A DNA stretch of 13,493 bases from Candidatus Pacearchaeota archaeon CG11_big_fil_rev_8_21_14_0_20_30_13 (GCA_002762735.1 PCVV01000043.1:1-13493), one strand, 5' to 3'. Shown: positions 1-5,837, numbered from the stretch's first letter. Numbers and translations are program-made. The notes: generated by a model from the letters alone, not told the origin.

Positions 1-21
1 GAATTTTCTTTCTATTTCCAT
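1..21 (-). CDS. Partial CDS, probable CYTH-domain phosphohydrolase (N-terminus only)
   Basis: Only the first seven codons lie in the window; the gene runs off the left edge. It begins with an ATG one base after the phosphoesterase stop codon, in the TAAAATG arrangement seen at four other gene junctions here. The visible residues are MEIERKF. CYTH proteins (class IV adenylate cyclase / inorganic triphosphatase-like) typically open with this ExExK signature, whose glutamates and lysine bind metal and triphosphate. Seven residues cannot prove a family, so the gene's existence rests on the junction and the function on this motif alone. Confidence 0.5.
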
Positions 22-22
22 T

Positions 23-613
23 TTAAATTTCAAAGATTAAGGGAGTTCTGGCGACATTCATTACAGTTGTTTCTCCGATTTTTTCAATTAATCCTCCTCC
101 TTCATGTATATGTCCGCAAATTAAAAAATTAGGCTTAAATCTTTCGATAGCTTTTTTTATTCCATATGTTCCTGGAAATCCCAATAGCTCTATTAAACTT
201 TCTGATGGGGGTTCGTGGGTAATCATTACTTTTTTCTTTAAATGCTTTATTTTTTCGTGGGCTTTTTTTAGTTCTTCATATACCGGGCTTTTTTTGTTTT
301 TCATTCCCCATTCAAGAGTTCCAGATCCAAAAAAACCAATATCTCCTTCTTGATGAGACTTTTTATGAACACTCTTTAAATTTGGATACATCTTTTCCCA
401 CATTTCTATTGTTTCCTCAGATTCGTGATTACTTGGAATTATCAATGCTCTTTTTTTTGTTAATGGTCCTACAAGATTTTTTGTATTTTGACTAAACCAG
501 GTTTGGTCCCCTGCAAGAATAACTAATTCTATTTTCTCTTTGTCAATTAATTTTTCTATTTTCTTTACTAATCCCGTATCCCCATGAATATCTGCTATTG
601 CTAAAATTTTCAT
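23..613 (-). CDS. Calcineurin-like metallophosphoesterase
   Basis: A compact 196-residue metallophosphoesterase, presumably a cytosolic phosphodiesterase or phosphatase using two metal ions. All the usual motifs are present in order: D8-x-H10 (ADIHGD), G35-D36, N62-H63-E64, T132-H133-E134 and G167-H168-I169-H170. The length is normal for the single-domain family and there is no signal peptide. The ATG overlaps the TGA of the upstream regulator gene by four bases (ATGA), so translation is probably coupled. A probable CYTH-family gene follows one base after its stop. The substrate cannot be read from the sequence; small archaeal members act on phosphodiesters or nucleotides, and the CYTH neighbour fits a nucleotide or polyphosphate theme. 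Family assignment is firm, substrate open. Confidence 0.9.
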   Translation of the reverse strand: MKILAIADIHGDTGLVKKIEKLIDKEKIELVILAGDQTWFSQNTKNLVGPLTKKRALIIPSNHESEETIEMWEKMYPNLKSVHKKSHQEGDIGFFGSGTLEWGMKNKKSPVYEELKKAHEKIKHLKKKVMITHEPPSESLIELLGFPGTYGIKKAIERFKPNFLICGHIHEGGGLIEKIGETTVMNVARTPLIFEI

Positions 614-1449
614 TTTATTAATTTATTTAATTCATTTAATCTTTTTTCTGCTCCAATAGAAGTATTAAAAAGTTTTATAAAAATTTTAGATAACCATTCT
701 GTCCATTCCTTATCTTTGATTGTATAAAAAATAAATATTTTCTTATCAAGTTCCTTTATTTTGCCAGTTGGTTCTTTTATTTCTTTTAATCTAAATGAGG
801 TGTTATCAATCACAAATGCTCGTATAGGATGCTCTCTATGTCTTATTTCTATTAGCTCTTTTCCATATTTATAATTTAATGATAACACTTTCTTAATATT
901 TTCAATTCCATTTAAATCTACCCTGCATAAAACTTTTAATTTCACTCCTTTTTTTATGAGGTCTTCTAGAGTTTGAAATAAATCAATTTTTCCTTTTTTC
1001 AAATTTATCCAAGAGAGATTACCAGAAAAAAGTTTTAATTCTTTTTTTGTTGTTTTTAAAATTTCAATTAATTCTTTTAAATTTGTAGAACTTTCTGAGA
1101 TTTCATCTTCTACGATTGCTTTCTTATTCTTTTCGGAAATATTCTGAAAAATATCAAATGCAGAAAAATCTTCTTTTCTTTTTAGCTTCATAATTTCATT
1201 CTCAAGTTCTTCTTGAAGTTTAGTTGAACTTACTCTTTCTGGGGATGAAAAATAAGCAATTTTCAAGGCCCCTCTAGTTCCTCCTCTAAAAGTTTTTAAA
1301 GAAATTGTTTTATATTCTTCTTCAATTTCTTTTAAATATCTATCTACGGTTCTCCAGTTTTTTTTAAGATAATCAGAAATTTCATTTATACTTCTTGGTT
1401 CAACTGAAACAAATCTTTCAATTTCTTGAACTGTTTTATTATCAAGCAT
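610..1449 (-). CDS. Winged-helix transcriptional regulator with C-terminal PLD-like domain (TrmB-like)
   Basis: 279 residues in three parts. Residues about 5-60 form a helix-turn-helix with a recognition-like stretch (NWRTVDRYLKEIEEEY) and a basic wing (RGGTRG). Residues about 72-135 are charged and probably helical, a likely dimer linker. Residues about 136-260 resemble the PLD-like effector domain of archaeal TrmB-type regulators (GVKLKVLCRV, HPIRAFVIDN). The catalytic HxK pairs of true phospholipase D are missing, so this is more likely a sensor or scaffold than an enzyme. It heads the operon with the phosphoesterase and the CYTH-like gene, and a TATA box lies about 25 bases before the start. 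It may control its own operon, which is inference. The HTH is fairly sure; the PLD-like call is from pattern only. Confidence 0.65.
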   Translation of the reverse strand: MLDNKTVQEIERFVSVEPRSINEISDYLKKNWRTVDRYLKEIEEEYKTISLKTFRGGTRGALKIAYFSSPERVSSTKLQEELENEIMKLKRKEDFSAFDIFQNISEKNKKAIVEDEISESSTNLKELIEILKTTKKELKLFSGNLSWINLKKGKIDLFQTLEDLIKKGVKLKVLCRVDLNGIENIKKVLSLNYKYGKELIEIRHREHPIRAFVIDNTSFRLKEIKEPTGKIKELDKKIFIFYTIKDKEWTEWLSKIFIKLFNTSIGAEKRLNELNKLIK

Positions 1450-1470
1450 AAATATTTAGGTTTTTTGTGC

Positions 1471-1477
1471 TTTATAA
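1471..1477 (-). promoter_or_regulatory. TATA box of the regulator/phosphoesterase operon
   Basis: TTATAAA on the minus strand, centred 25 bases before the ATG at 1449. This spacing puts transcription start at or next to the start codon, so the mRNA is probably leaderless. Confidence 0.6.
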
Positions 1478-1552
1478 GGATTTTTACTCTTTGGTTGATA
1501 GTTGTATTTTTTGTTCAGAGATTGTCATGAATGATGCAAGTCTAGAATTGTT

Positions 1553-1804
1553 ATGGGAAAAATTGGTTGCATTTATTCAAACTCTGGAAACTTTGTTTAT
1601 TTTGGATGTGCAAATTGTGATTCTTCTTTGAATTATTTTCTTAAAGAAGAAATTAAGTATCGAAAAAATTCTAAAAATTTAGATTTAATTTTGGAAAGAG
1701 AAAAATTAGAATGTCCAAATTGTTTTGATTGGCTTCATTTTGGAAACTCTTGGTTTAGAAATAAATCAAAGTATAATCTTTCCTTAAAGGAAGTTTTAAA
1801 ATGA
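1553..1804 (+). CDS. Small double-CxxC protein, paralog of its downstream neighbour
   Basis: An 83-residue protein of no family I recognise. It has two CxxC knuckles, C19-A-N-C22 and C54-P-N-C57, which could bind one zinc ion in a zinc-ribbon-like fold. The context of both knuckles (CxNCxxxLxYFL, then LxCPNCxxxLxFG) is repeated in the next gene, so the two are paralogs. The start is fixed because an in-frame stop lies just upstream and no other ATG is available. The stop overlaps the next ATG as ATGA. No clear TATA box sits 25 bases upstream; an AT-rich stretch at 1503-1512 is the best candidate. Codon use is AT-rich like its neighbours. Confidence 0.75.
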   Translation: MGKIGCIYSNSGNFVYFGCANCDSSLNYFLKEEIKYRKNSKNLDLILEREKLECPNCFDWLHFGNSWFRNKSKYNLSLKEVLK

Positions 1805-2088
1805 ATTATAAGAAAAATTTGGAAAAGAAGTTTTGTGAGATCATTACTGTTGGAGATGATCAAGGAGGAAGTGGAAGCTGGTGTGATAATTGTGATTATA
1901 ATCTAACTTATTACCTACATGATTATTTTTCTACTGACAAGATTGAGAGATCTAAAACAGGATTGGTTCCAGAAGAGAATTTAAGTATTTTTTTAAAGAA
2001 AAATAATTTACAATGCCCCAATTGTGATTATTCTCTTTCTTTTGGTAGAACAGAGTCTTATCCCTTTGGAGGAAGTGATTTTCCATGA
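1801..2088 (+). CDS. Small double-CxxC protein, tandem paralog
   Basis: A 95-residue protein with C28-D-N-C31 and C72-P-N-C75, which probably form one zinc site. It repeats the pattern of the preceding 83-residue protein: CDNCDYNLTYYL against CANCDSSLNYFL, and CPNCDYSLSFG against CPNCFDWLHFG. It adds a polar, glycine-rich N-terminal stretch (GDDQGGSGSW) and a longer linker between the knuckles. It overlaps both neighbours by ATGA, so the three genes are very likely co-translated. The function is unknown. A role in nucleic-acid or protein binding, as a two-subunit zinc protein with its paralog, is possible but not shown. Confidence 0.75.
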   Translation: MNYKKNLEKKFCEIITVGDDQGGSGSWCDNCDYNLTYYLHDYFSTDKIERSKTGLVPEENLSIFLKKNNLQCPNCDYSLSFGRTESYPFGGSDFP

Positions 2089-2600
2089 AAATTAATTTTG
2101 AGGAGTTTTCAAAAAGATTAAATGATAAAAAAGAAAAAATAAGATCTGAGGATGACCTTTTTAGAAAAATTTTAAACTTTAAAATAAAAATAAATTCTAT
2201 TGATGGAGATTTTGATGGTGGTTTTAAAATCTATACCCCCGATTACTCTTTAATGAATGATTTTAATTTTACCAAATTTGGTTATTCTAAACAGGAAACT
2301 TATTGTGGTCCGAATGAATCCTATGAACTTAATTCAGAATCTTTTATTTACAAAATTAATTTTTTTTCTAGTTTACCTCTTTTTGAGAAAACTACTTTTT
2401 ATTTAGATGATCCTAAAATTGAAAAACAAAAAATGAACATTTTATATGAATTTTATTGGTCAAAATTAAAGGGGAATCTTCTTTCTTTTCCAAAAGAAAG
2501 TTCTGAAATAAAAACTTTCTTTTTAGAGAAAAATATGGATGAGAATTTAGTTAAGAATTTAATTAAAAATGTGGATCTTGTTAGAGAAACCTTGCCCTAG
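2085..2600 (+). CDS. Hypothetical protein, third gene of the double-CxxC operon
   Basis: A 171-residue soluble protein I do not recognise. The N-terminal 35 residues are charged and probably helical (FEEFSKRLNDKKEKIR). The middle, about residues 36-110, is rich in aromatic residues and Asn/Asp and likely beta-structured. The last 60 residues are again helical (EKNMDENLVKNLIKNVDLV). It has one cysteine, no CxxC, no membrane segment and no signal peptide. The start overlaps the stop of the second double-CxxC gene by ATGA, so it probably works with the two small zinc-type proteins. It ends 12 bases from the stop of a convergent gene. Confidence 0.7.
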   Translation: MKINFEEFSKRLNDKKEKIRSEDDLFRKILNFKIKINSIDGDFDGGFKIYTPDYSLMNDFNFTKFGYSKQETYCGPNESYELNSESFIYKINFFSSLPLFEKTTFYLDDPKIEKQKMNILYEFYWSKLKGNLLSFPKESSEIKTFFLEKNMDENLVKNLIKNVDLVRETLP

Positions 2601-2612
2601 AAAAGACTATTT

Positions 2613-2921
2613 TTAATTTCCATAATATTTTATATTTTCCTTGTCTATTGAGGTAAGAAATTCTAATTCATTCCAAATATAATAAAGAATGTCATTTGCT
2701 TCATGAATTTTTCCTTCTTTGTATAATTTTTCCGCTTTTTTTATTTCTGGAAATTTCATGGGGATTTCTTCTTTTTTAAGATGAATACAAGCTTCATAAT
2801 ACGTTGCTTCCTCGAGTAATATCTGAACTGTTTCTTTTTGCAATGTTTCTCCAGAAAAAGCATAAAATCCAAAACCTTTGCTAATTCTTTCAAGTTCCTC
2901 TAAAGAGTTTTCATAAACCAT
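2613..2921 (-). CDS. Hypothetical small helical protein
   Basis: A 102-residue acidic protein of unknown function. It appears mostly helical; residues about 60-90 (KKAEKLYKEGKIHEANDILY) resemble a single TPR-like hairpin, too little to call a TPR protein. No cysteine cluster, signal peptide or membrane segment is seen. It is a single gene, convergent with the double-CxxC operon, with only 12 bases between the stops. A weak TATA-like element (minus strand, about 2946-2954) lies roughly 29 bases before the ATG. Confidence 0.65.
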   Translation of the reverse strand: MVYENSLEELERISKGFGFYAFSGETLQKETVQILLEEATYYEACIHLKKEEIPMKFPEIKKAEKLYKEGKIHEANDILYYIWNELEFLTSIDKENIKYYGN

Positions 2922-3208
2922 CTAAATTTTTTAAAGGTCTTCAGGTTTATTAATCTTTTTTAGGTTTGTACGAAAACTAAAATGAAAAGGTAAAATGGCA
3001 CAAAAATGAACGAAAAGTTCCACAAGAGTTAATTACAAGGGATGCCTCAAAAGTTCAAAATGAAGACTATTAAGACTTCTCGTTCAGTGATTTTTTCACC
3101 GACGACATTTCGTGCAATGCCATCTTTTTTTGTTACTGCTTGTTTGAAGTTGAGGTTACAAAATATTTATAAGGAAGGGGTTGTCCTAAAGTATATATTA
3201 AACTATAC
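2922..3208. other. 287-base gap with divergent promoters and a higher-GC stretch
   Basis: No convincing gene. The gap carries a weak minus-strand TATA for the 102-residue protein and plus-strand TATA elements near 3163-3171 and 3192-3200 for the winged-helix gene. Part of it (about 3060-3120) is roughly 40% GC by hand count, well above the 25-30% of neighbouring genes. Short open stretches without starts exist on both strands, for example about 36 codons on the minus strand between 3049 and 3160 (containing KKDGIARNVVGEK). These could be gene remnants or chance. Confidence 0.4.
3192..3200 (+). promoter_or_regulatory. TATA box of the winged-helix regulator gene
   Basis: TATATATTA, centred about 13 bases before the ATG at 3209 and about 22 before the in-frame ATG at 3218. 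The usual 23-28 base spacing elsewhere in this window therefore fits the second ATG better. An upstream element (TTTATAAGG, near 3165) could instead serve the first. Confidence 0.45.
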
Positions 3209-3484
3209 ATGTCCAAAATGGAAGACAATTTTGATATCTTTTTCAGACGGAAACCAGCATTAATGCTTGTCTCTTTGAAGAAGAATACACGGATTAGGTA
3301 TGGTAGTGTCTTGGCTAAAGAAGTGGATTGTACTTATAGCCATGCGGTAAAAATACTGCAGACTCTTGAGAGTTTGAAGTTGGTTGAGTTTGATAAGAAA
3401 GGAAGAATCAAACTAATCAAACTAACTCCTAAAGGGAAACAAGTTGCAGATGCGATTGAGAACATTCAAGTTCTAGTCAAATAA
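3209..3484 (+). CDS. Small winged-helix DNA-binding protein (MarR/ArsR-like fold)
   Basis: A 91-residue single-domain DNA-binding protein. Residues 16-40 form the first helices (KPALMLVSLKK... VLAKEVDCT), residues 42-57 look like the recognition helix (TYSHAVKILQTLESLK), and residues 58-74 form the wing (LVEFDKKGRIKLIKLTPKG). The pattern 'L--VDCTYSH-VKIL--LE--GLV' with a closing LTxKG is typical of small archaeal wHTH repressors. There is no effector domain, so it probably binds DNA as a dimer, perhaps autoregulating. GC is near 40%, above the flanking genes, which could mean transfer. The start could be ATG 3218 (three residues shorter), as the TATA spacing prefers. A hairpin follows directly after the stop. 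Confidence 0.8.
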   Translation: MSKMEDNFDIFFRRKPALMLVSLKKNTRIRYGSVLAKEVDCTYSHAVKILQTLESLKLVEFDKKGRIKLIKLTPKGKQVADAIENIQVLVK

Positions 3485-3486
3485 AC

Positions 3487-3509
3487 CGGATAGAGGTGAT
3501 CGCTATCCG
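3487..3509. terminator. Perfect hairpin between convergent genes, possible bidirectional terminator
   Basis: Seven-base perfect stem CGGATAG / CTATCCG with a nine-base loop, starting three bases after the winged-helix stop. It is far more GC-rich than its surroundings. On the minus strand it is followed by GTTTATTT; on the plus strand no clean T-run follows. It lies between two convergent genes, so transcription termination or an RNA-processing or protein-binding site are the plausible roles. Confidence 0.5.
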
Positions 3510-3550
3510 TCCTTTGAAAGAAATTAATTATTTGTTATTGTGAAATTTTT

Positions 3551-3886
3551 TTAGGAAGTTTTTCTTCCAATTCTTTCGGAAAACCCGCATTTTCCGCATT
3601 TCAAAAAGATCAAATTGTCTTCATCAGAGTATTTTATTCCTAGATCTATTATTTGAGATTTATTATGCCCACATTTTCCACAGATGTTCTCATAAGTGGC
3701 ATAAACATTTTCTTCATTTGCAATTCCTGCACCTTTCTCAATTTTCTTGTAAATTTTTTCATTTGAAATGGTTTTATCTTCTATTTTTTGATTTAATCCA
3801 CAACTTAAGCATTCAATAAATATATTCTCTTTAGAATTTGTTGGGGGGAGGATGTTCTTGCATTTTTTGCAAAAACTAATTCCCAT
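3551..3886 (-). CDS. Divergent TFS / RpoM-like zinc-ribbon protein
   Basis: 111 residues with the two-zinc-ribbon layout of archaeal transcription factor S (related to TFIIS and Rpb9). The N-terminal ribbon is C6xxC9 with C26xxC29; the C-terminal ribbon is C69xxC72 with C97xxC100. The canonical C-terminal signature QTRSxDExxTxF, carried by the other TFS at 4458-4763, is eroded here to IKYSDEDNLIF. The acidic Asp88-Glu89 pair, which in TFS enters the polymerase active site to stimulate RNA cleavage, survives, but the Gln and Arg around it are lost. It may be an altered or inhibitory paralog, as known for some TFS paralogs in other archaea. A TATA box sits about 25 bases before the ATG. Confidence 0.7.
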   Translation of the reverse strand: MGISFCKKCKNILPPTNSKENIFIECLSCGLNQKIEDKTISNEKIYKKIEKGAGIANEENVYATYENICGKCGHNKSQIIDLGIKYSDEDNLIFLKCGKCGFSERIGRKTS

Positions 3887-3906
3887 TTAAGATTTGAGAT
3901 TAAGGG

Positions 3907-3915
3907 ATATAAAAA
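3907..3915 (-). promoter_or_regulatory. TATA box of the divergent TFS paralog
   Basis: TTTTTATAT on the minus strand, centred about 25 bases before the ATG at 3886, again consistent with a leaderless transcript. Confidence 0.55.
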
Positions 3916-3937
3916 TCTTTGCAATTTTTATAGGTAC

Positions 3938-3949
3938 TTTTAAAAATTT
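3938..3949 (+). promoter_or_regulatory. TATA-like element of the 107-residue protein gene
   Basis: TTTTAAAAATTT-type AT stretch centred about 25 bases before the ATG at 3968, the same spacing as other promoters in the window. Confidence 0.45.
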
Positions 3950-3967
3950 CCTTTTTATAGATTATGT

Positions 3968-4291
3968 ATGGCAAATTATGGTTATGCAGGAATTAAATTT
4001 CCTCCTTTGAGTGAAAAAGAAATTCAAGAAAAATATTCTGAATTTGAAGACGAAATGAAAGAAGTTTTAGTTTGGAAAAAGGAAGAAGAAGTTCGACTTG
4101 TAAAAGGAAAAACTCCTCAATCAAAATCTGCAGCAAAAAGAGCCCTTGTTAAGGTTGCTCGTCGAATTGATACTGTAAATGGAAATTTACTTTATTGGAA
4201 ATTAAGAAAAGAAGGAAAATCTCATTTCTATGCAAATATTGAGAGAGCAGAATTTTGGGATACGTTGAAGAATAAAGACAAGGAAGATTGA
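3968..4291 (+). CDS. Hypothetical basic/charged helical protein
   Basis: A 107-residue protein I do not recognise. It opens with MANYGYAGIKFPPLSEKEI, then has an acidic helix (residues about 16-45) and a strongly basic middle (about 45-70, with SKSAAKRALVKVARRID), and ends in a charged tail. There is no cysteine, membrane segment or signal peptide. The lysine/arginine-rich centre suggests nucleic-acid or ribosome contact, but that is only inference. It stands alone between its TATA box and the tRNA-Lys gene, which begins 36 bases after its stop. Confidence 0.7.
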   Translation: MANYGYAGIKFPPLSEKEIQEKYSEFEDEMKEVLVWKKEEEVRLVKGKTPQSKSAAKRALVKVARRIDTVNGNLLYWKLRKEGKSHFYANIERAEFWDTLKNKDKED

Positions 4292-4295
4292 GAAG

Positions 4296-4304
4296 TTTTT
4301 TAAA
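4296..4304 (+). promoter_or_regulatory. TATA box of tRNA-Lys
   Basis: TTTTTAAAT-type box centred about 27 bases before the first base of the mature tRNA, preceded by a purine-rich GAGAAG that could act as a BRE. The tRNA would start at or near its mature 5' end. Confidence 0.55.
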
Positions 4305-4327
4305 TCGTTTACCTCTAAATTATTTAT

Positions 4328-4402
4328 GGCTCTGTAGCTCAGCTTGGTTAGAGCACTGGACTCTTAATCCAGGTGTCGAGGGTTCAAATCCCTTCAGGGC
4401 CA
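4328..4402 (+). tRNA. tRNA-Lys (anticodon CTT)
   Basis: 75 bases fold as a complete cloverleaf. The acceptor stem is GGCTCTG/CAGGGCC with one G-T pair, and the D stem is GCTC/GAGC with an AGCTTGGTTA loop. The anticodon stem is CTGGA/TCCAG with loop CTCTTAA, giving anticodon CTT, which reads AAG lysine codons. The T stem is GAGGG/CCCTT with the standard TTCAAAT loop, and A is the discriminator base. There is no intron. The CCA end is not encoded and must be added after transcription. A T-run follows directly. Confidence 0.97.
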
Positions 4403-4408
4403 TTTTTT
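4403..4408 (+). terminator. T-run terminator after tRNA-Lys
   Basis: Six T residues start immediately after the discriminator base, with more T-rich sequence to about 4430. Archaeal RNA polymerase commonly terminates on such tracts without a hairpin. Confidence 0.5.
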
Positions 4409-4457
4409 AAAATTGATTTTCTTTTATAAAATTTATTTGCATCTATAAAAAAGTTTT

Positions 4458-4763
4458 CTATCTATAATCTCTTTTAGTATTTCCACATTTTACGCACTTA
4501 AAAAATTTGGTAGGAGATTCATCACTTGAACGGGTTTGAACCATCCAAAAATAAGCTTTGTCATGATTACATTTTGGACAAATTTCGTTAACTATTGGTT
4601 CGGTTTTAAAATCTTTTTTCAAAACTGCGATTTCAGGATGATCTTCTATTCTTTCTTTAGTTGAAAGAATAACTGCTCCTTTTTTAGTGTAAGAACATCT
4701 AGGACAAGAGCTATTTTTTATTTTTATAATTAAAACTGAACCGCACTTAGGACAAAATTCCAT
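4458..4763 (-). CDS. tfs: Transcription factor S (TFS), RNA cleavage-stimulating factor
   Basis: 101 residues, the standard TFS length. The N-terminal zinc ribbon is C4xxC7 with C20xxC23; the C-terminal ribbon is C62xxC65 with C90xxC93. The diagnostic loop QTRSSDESPTKFFKC (residues 76-90) carries the Asp81-Glu82 pair that reaches into the RNA polymerase active site and stimulates cleavage of backtracked RNA. This makes it the functional TFS of the window, in contrast to the eroded paralog at 3551-3886. It shares one palindromic TATA box with the divergent gene at 4815, and the spacing implies a leaderless mRNA. It ends 55 bases from the tRNA-Lys gene on the opposite strand. Confidence 0.95.
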   Translation of the reverse strand: MEFCPKCGSVLIIKIKNSSCPRCSYTKKGAVILSTKERIEDHPEIAVLKKDFKTEPIVNEICPKCNHDKAYFWMVQTRSSDESPTKFFKCVKCGNTKRDYR

Positions 4764-4785
4764 AAGTTTTTAGAGAGGAGATTCA

Positions 4786-4794
4786 TTTATATAA
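4786..4794. promoter_or_regulatory. Shared bidirectional TATA box
   Basis: TTTATATAA, whose core TTATATAA (4787-4794) is a perfect palindrome. Its centre is about 27 bases from the TFS start (4763, minus) and about 24 from the start at 4815 (plus). No other TATA-like element lies in this 51-base gap, so one box probably serves both leaderless genes. Confidence 0.6.
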
Positions 4795-4814
4795 CTTATG
4801 TTTCTATTTATCCA

Positions 4815-5213
4815 ATGATTGTGAAAAATATAATCAGATCAGCAGATGATTTTCTTTTAAAAGAGTCTAAAATGATTGTAGATTTTTTTAAAATCGAAAT
4901 TGATTCAATTCCCGTGAATTATTTAGCTCTTCATAAAGAGAAAAATTCCAAGGAATTTAGAATTAATCCTGACCTGGAAGGAGTTCCTTTAAATATATAT
5001 ACTCTTTATTCAAAAAAATTTGCTTCTTCTGCAGTCGTTTATTATGAACTTTCAGTTAGAGAGGTCCTTTGTTTTATGAAAAATAATGCAATTTTCAAGC
5101 TGGAAGGGTTTATGGGATCAAAGTATTATCTTAGGGAAGCAAAAAGAGATGAGATGTCTGCTTATGCTTTAATTAAAAGTCGAGCAGATTATTATAAAAA
5201 TTGTTTAGTTTAA
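4815..5213 (+). CDS. Hypothetical protein, divergent from TFS
   Basis: A 132-residue soluble protein I do not recognise. The first half reads as mixed alpha/beta (FRINPDLEGVPLNIYTLY, residues about 48-65). Residues about 74-92 form a helix (VVYYELSVREVLCFMKNN), and the end is helical and charged (REAKRDEMSAYALIKSRADYY). The order of a YYELxxRE helix followed by a later RDEMSAYA helix loosely recalls minimal zinc peptidases (HExxH then E..A), but the histidines are absent, so no peptidase activity is claimed. Its promoter appears shared with TFS. Its 3' end overlaps the tail of the convergent signal peptidase gene by nine bases. Confidence 0.7.
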   Translation: MIVKNIIRSADDFLLKESKMIVDFFKIEIDSIPVNYLALHKEKNSKEFRINPDLEGVPLNIYTLYSKKFASSAVVYYELSVREVLCFMKNNAIFKLEGFMGSKYYLREAKRDEMSAYALIKSRADYYKNCLV

Positions 5214-5837
5214 ATTTCCAGTGCAAAATCCCCTTTCTTCTGAAGATTTTGAATTTTCAAATAAAATTAATTTTACCCATCCAAAATAAGGCACAATATT
5301 TGCAAGAGGTCTTCCAACAAGTTGATTCTGATTTATTTTTTTTTCAATAAATAATTGTCCATTATTATTATCTCCCATAGTTGAAAAGAAATAAGTTCCA
5401 TTTTCATTTTGAATGGTCATTACTCTATGAATTATTGGGTTTTTTTCTCCAGCATTAAAGATGATTACGTCTCCAATTTTTACTTTTTCAGGTTTTATTC
5501 CAATTACAAAAAGAATATCTCCTTTATTTAATCCATTTTTGAATGGAAAATTTAAGAATTTTGTTTTGATTATCTTTTCTTGAAAATATTTAAGATCATG
5601 AACTTCCCACCAATTATCAAAATTGGAAAAAATATTTCCTTCATGGTACATGGAGCAAGATTCGACAATTACTAATGGAAGAGAAGTTCCAGATGCAAAA
5701 TTTAAAACTGGAAAGAAAATAAACTTTATAACAATTAACAAAAAAATTATTGAGAACACCCATCCTTTGAAAGATTCATCTTTCCAAACAATAAACCAAA
5801 AATTTTTGAAGAACTTTTTTAATGCTCCTTTATTCAT
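5205..5837 (-). CDS. Signal peptidase I, archaeal (S26B-like) type
   Basis: Membrane-anchored serine protease that removes signal peptides from secreted proteins. The ATG at 5837 gives 210 residues; the in-frame TTG at 5846 adds three but sits too close to the TATA box. Using the longer numbering: one transmembrane helix (residues about 29-48), catalytic Ser65 in VIVESCSMYHEG, KIGDVIIF (123-130), His140 in PIIHRV replacing the bacterial general-base Lys as in archaeal and ER enzymes, Asp159 in MGDNN, and the closing NIVPYFGWVKL. An insert of about 35 residues (71-105) separates the Ser region from the next strand. The tail after the last strand has no second obvious membrane helix. The gene overlaps its convergent neighbour by nine bases. 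Confidence 0.9.
   Translation of the reverse strand: MNKGALKKFFKNFWFIVWKDESFKGWVFSIIFLLIVIKFIFFPVLNFASGTSLPLVIVESCSMYHEGNIFSNFDNWWEVHDLKYFQEKIIKTKFLNFPFKNGLNKGDILFVIGIKPEKVKIGDVIIFNAGEKNPIIHRVMTIQNENGTYFFSTMGDNNNGQLFIEKKINQNQLVGRPLANIVPYFGWVKLILFENSKSSEERGFCTGNLN

Noticed and set aside
1527..1631. 34-codon plus-strand frame starting MNDASLELLWEKL
   Set aside because: It overlaps the first double-CxxC gene almost entirely in another frame and lacks support beyond an open frame; an upstream ORF role cannot be shown.
3049..3160. Minus-strand stretch with faint resemblance to ribosomal protein S28e (RNVxG followed by a hydrophobic strand)
   Set aside because: No start codon, wrong motif context, C-ending codons unlike this genome, and far too short; kept only as part of the note on the higher-GC patch.
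3042..3263. Open frame of 73 codons on the plus strand ahead of the winged-helix gene
   Set aside because: It runs through the TATA elements and into the winged-helix gene in another frame, and the protein has no recognisable features.
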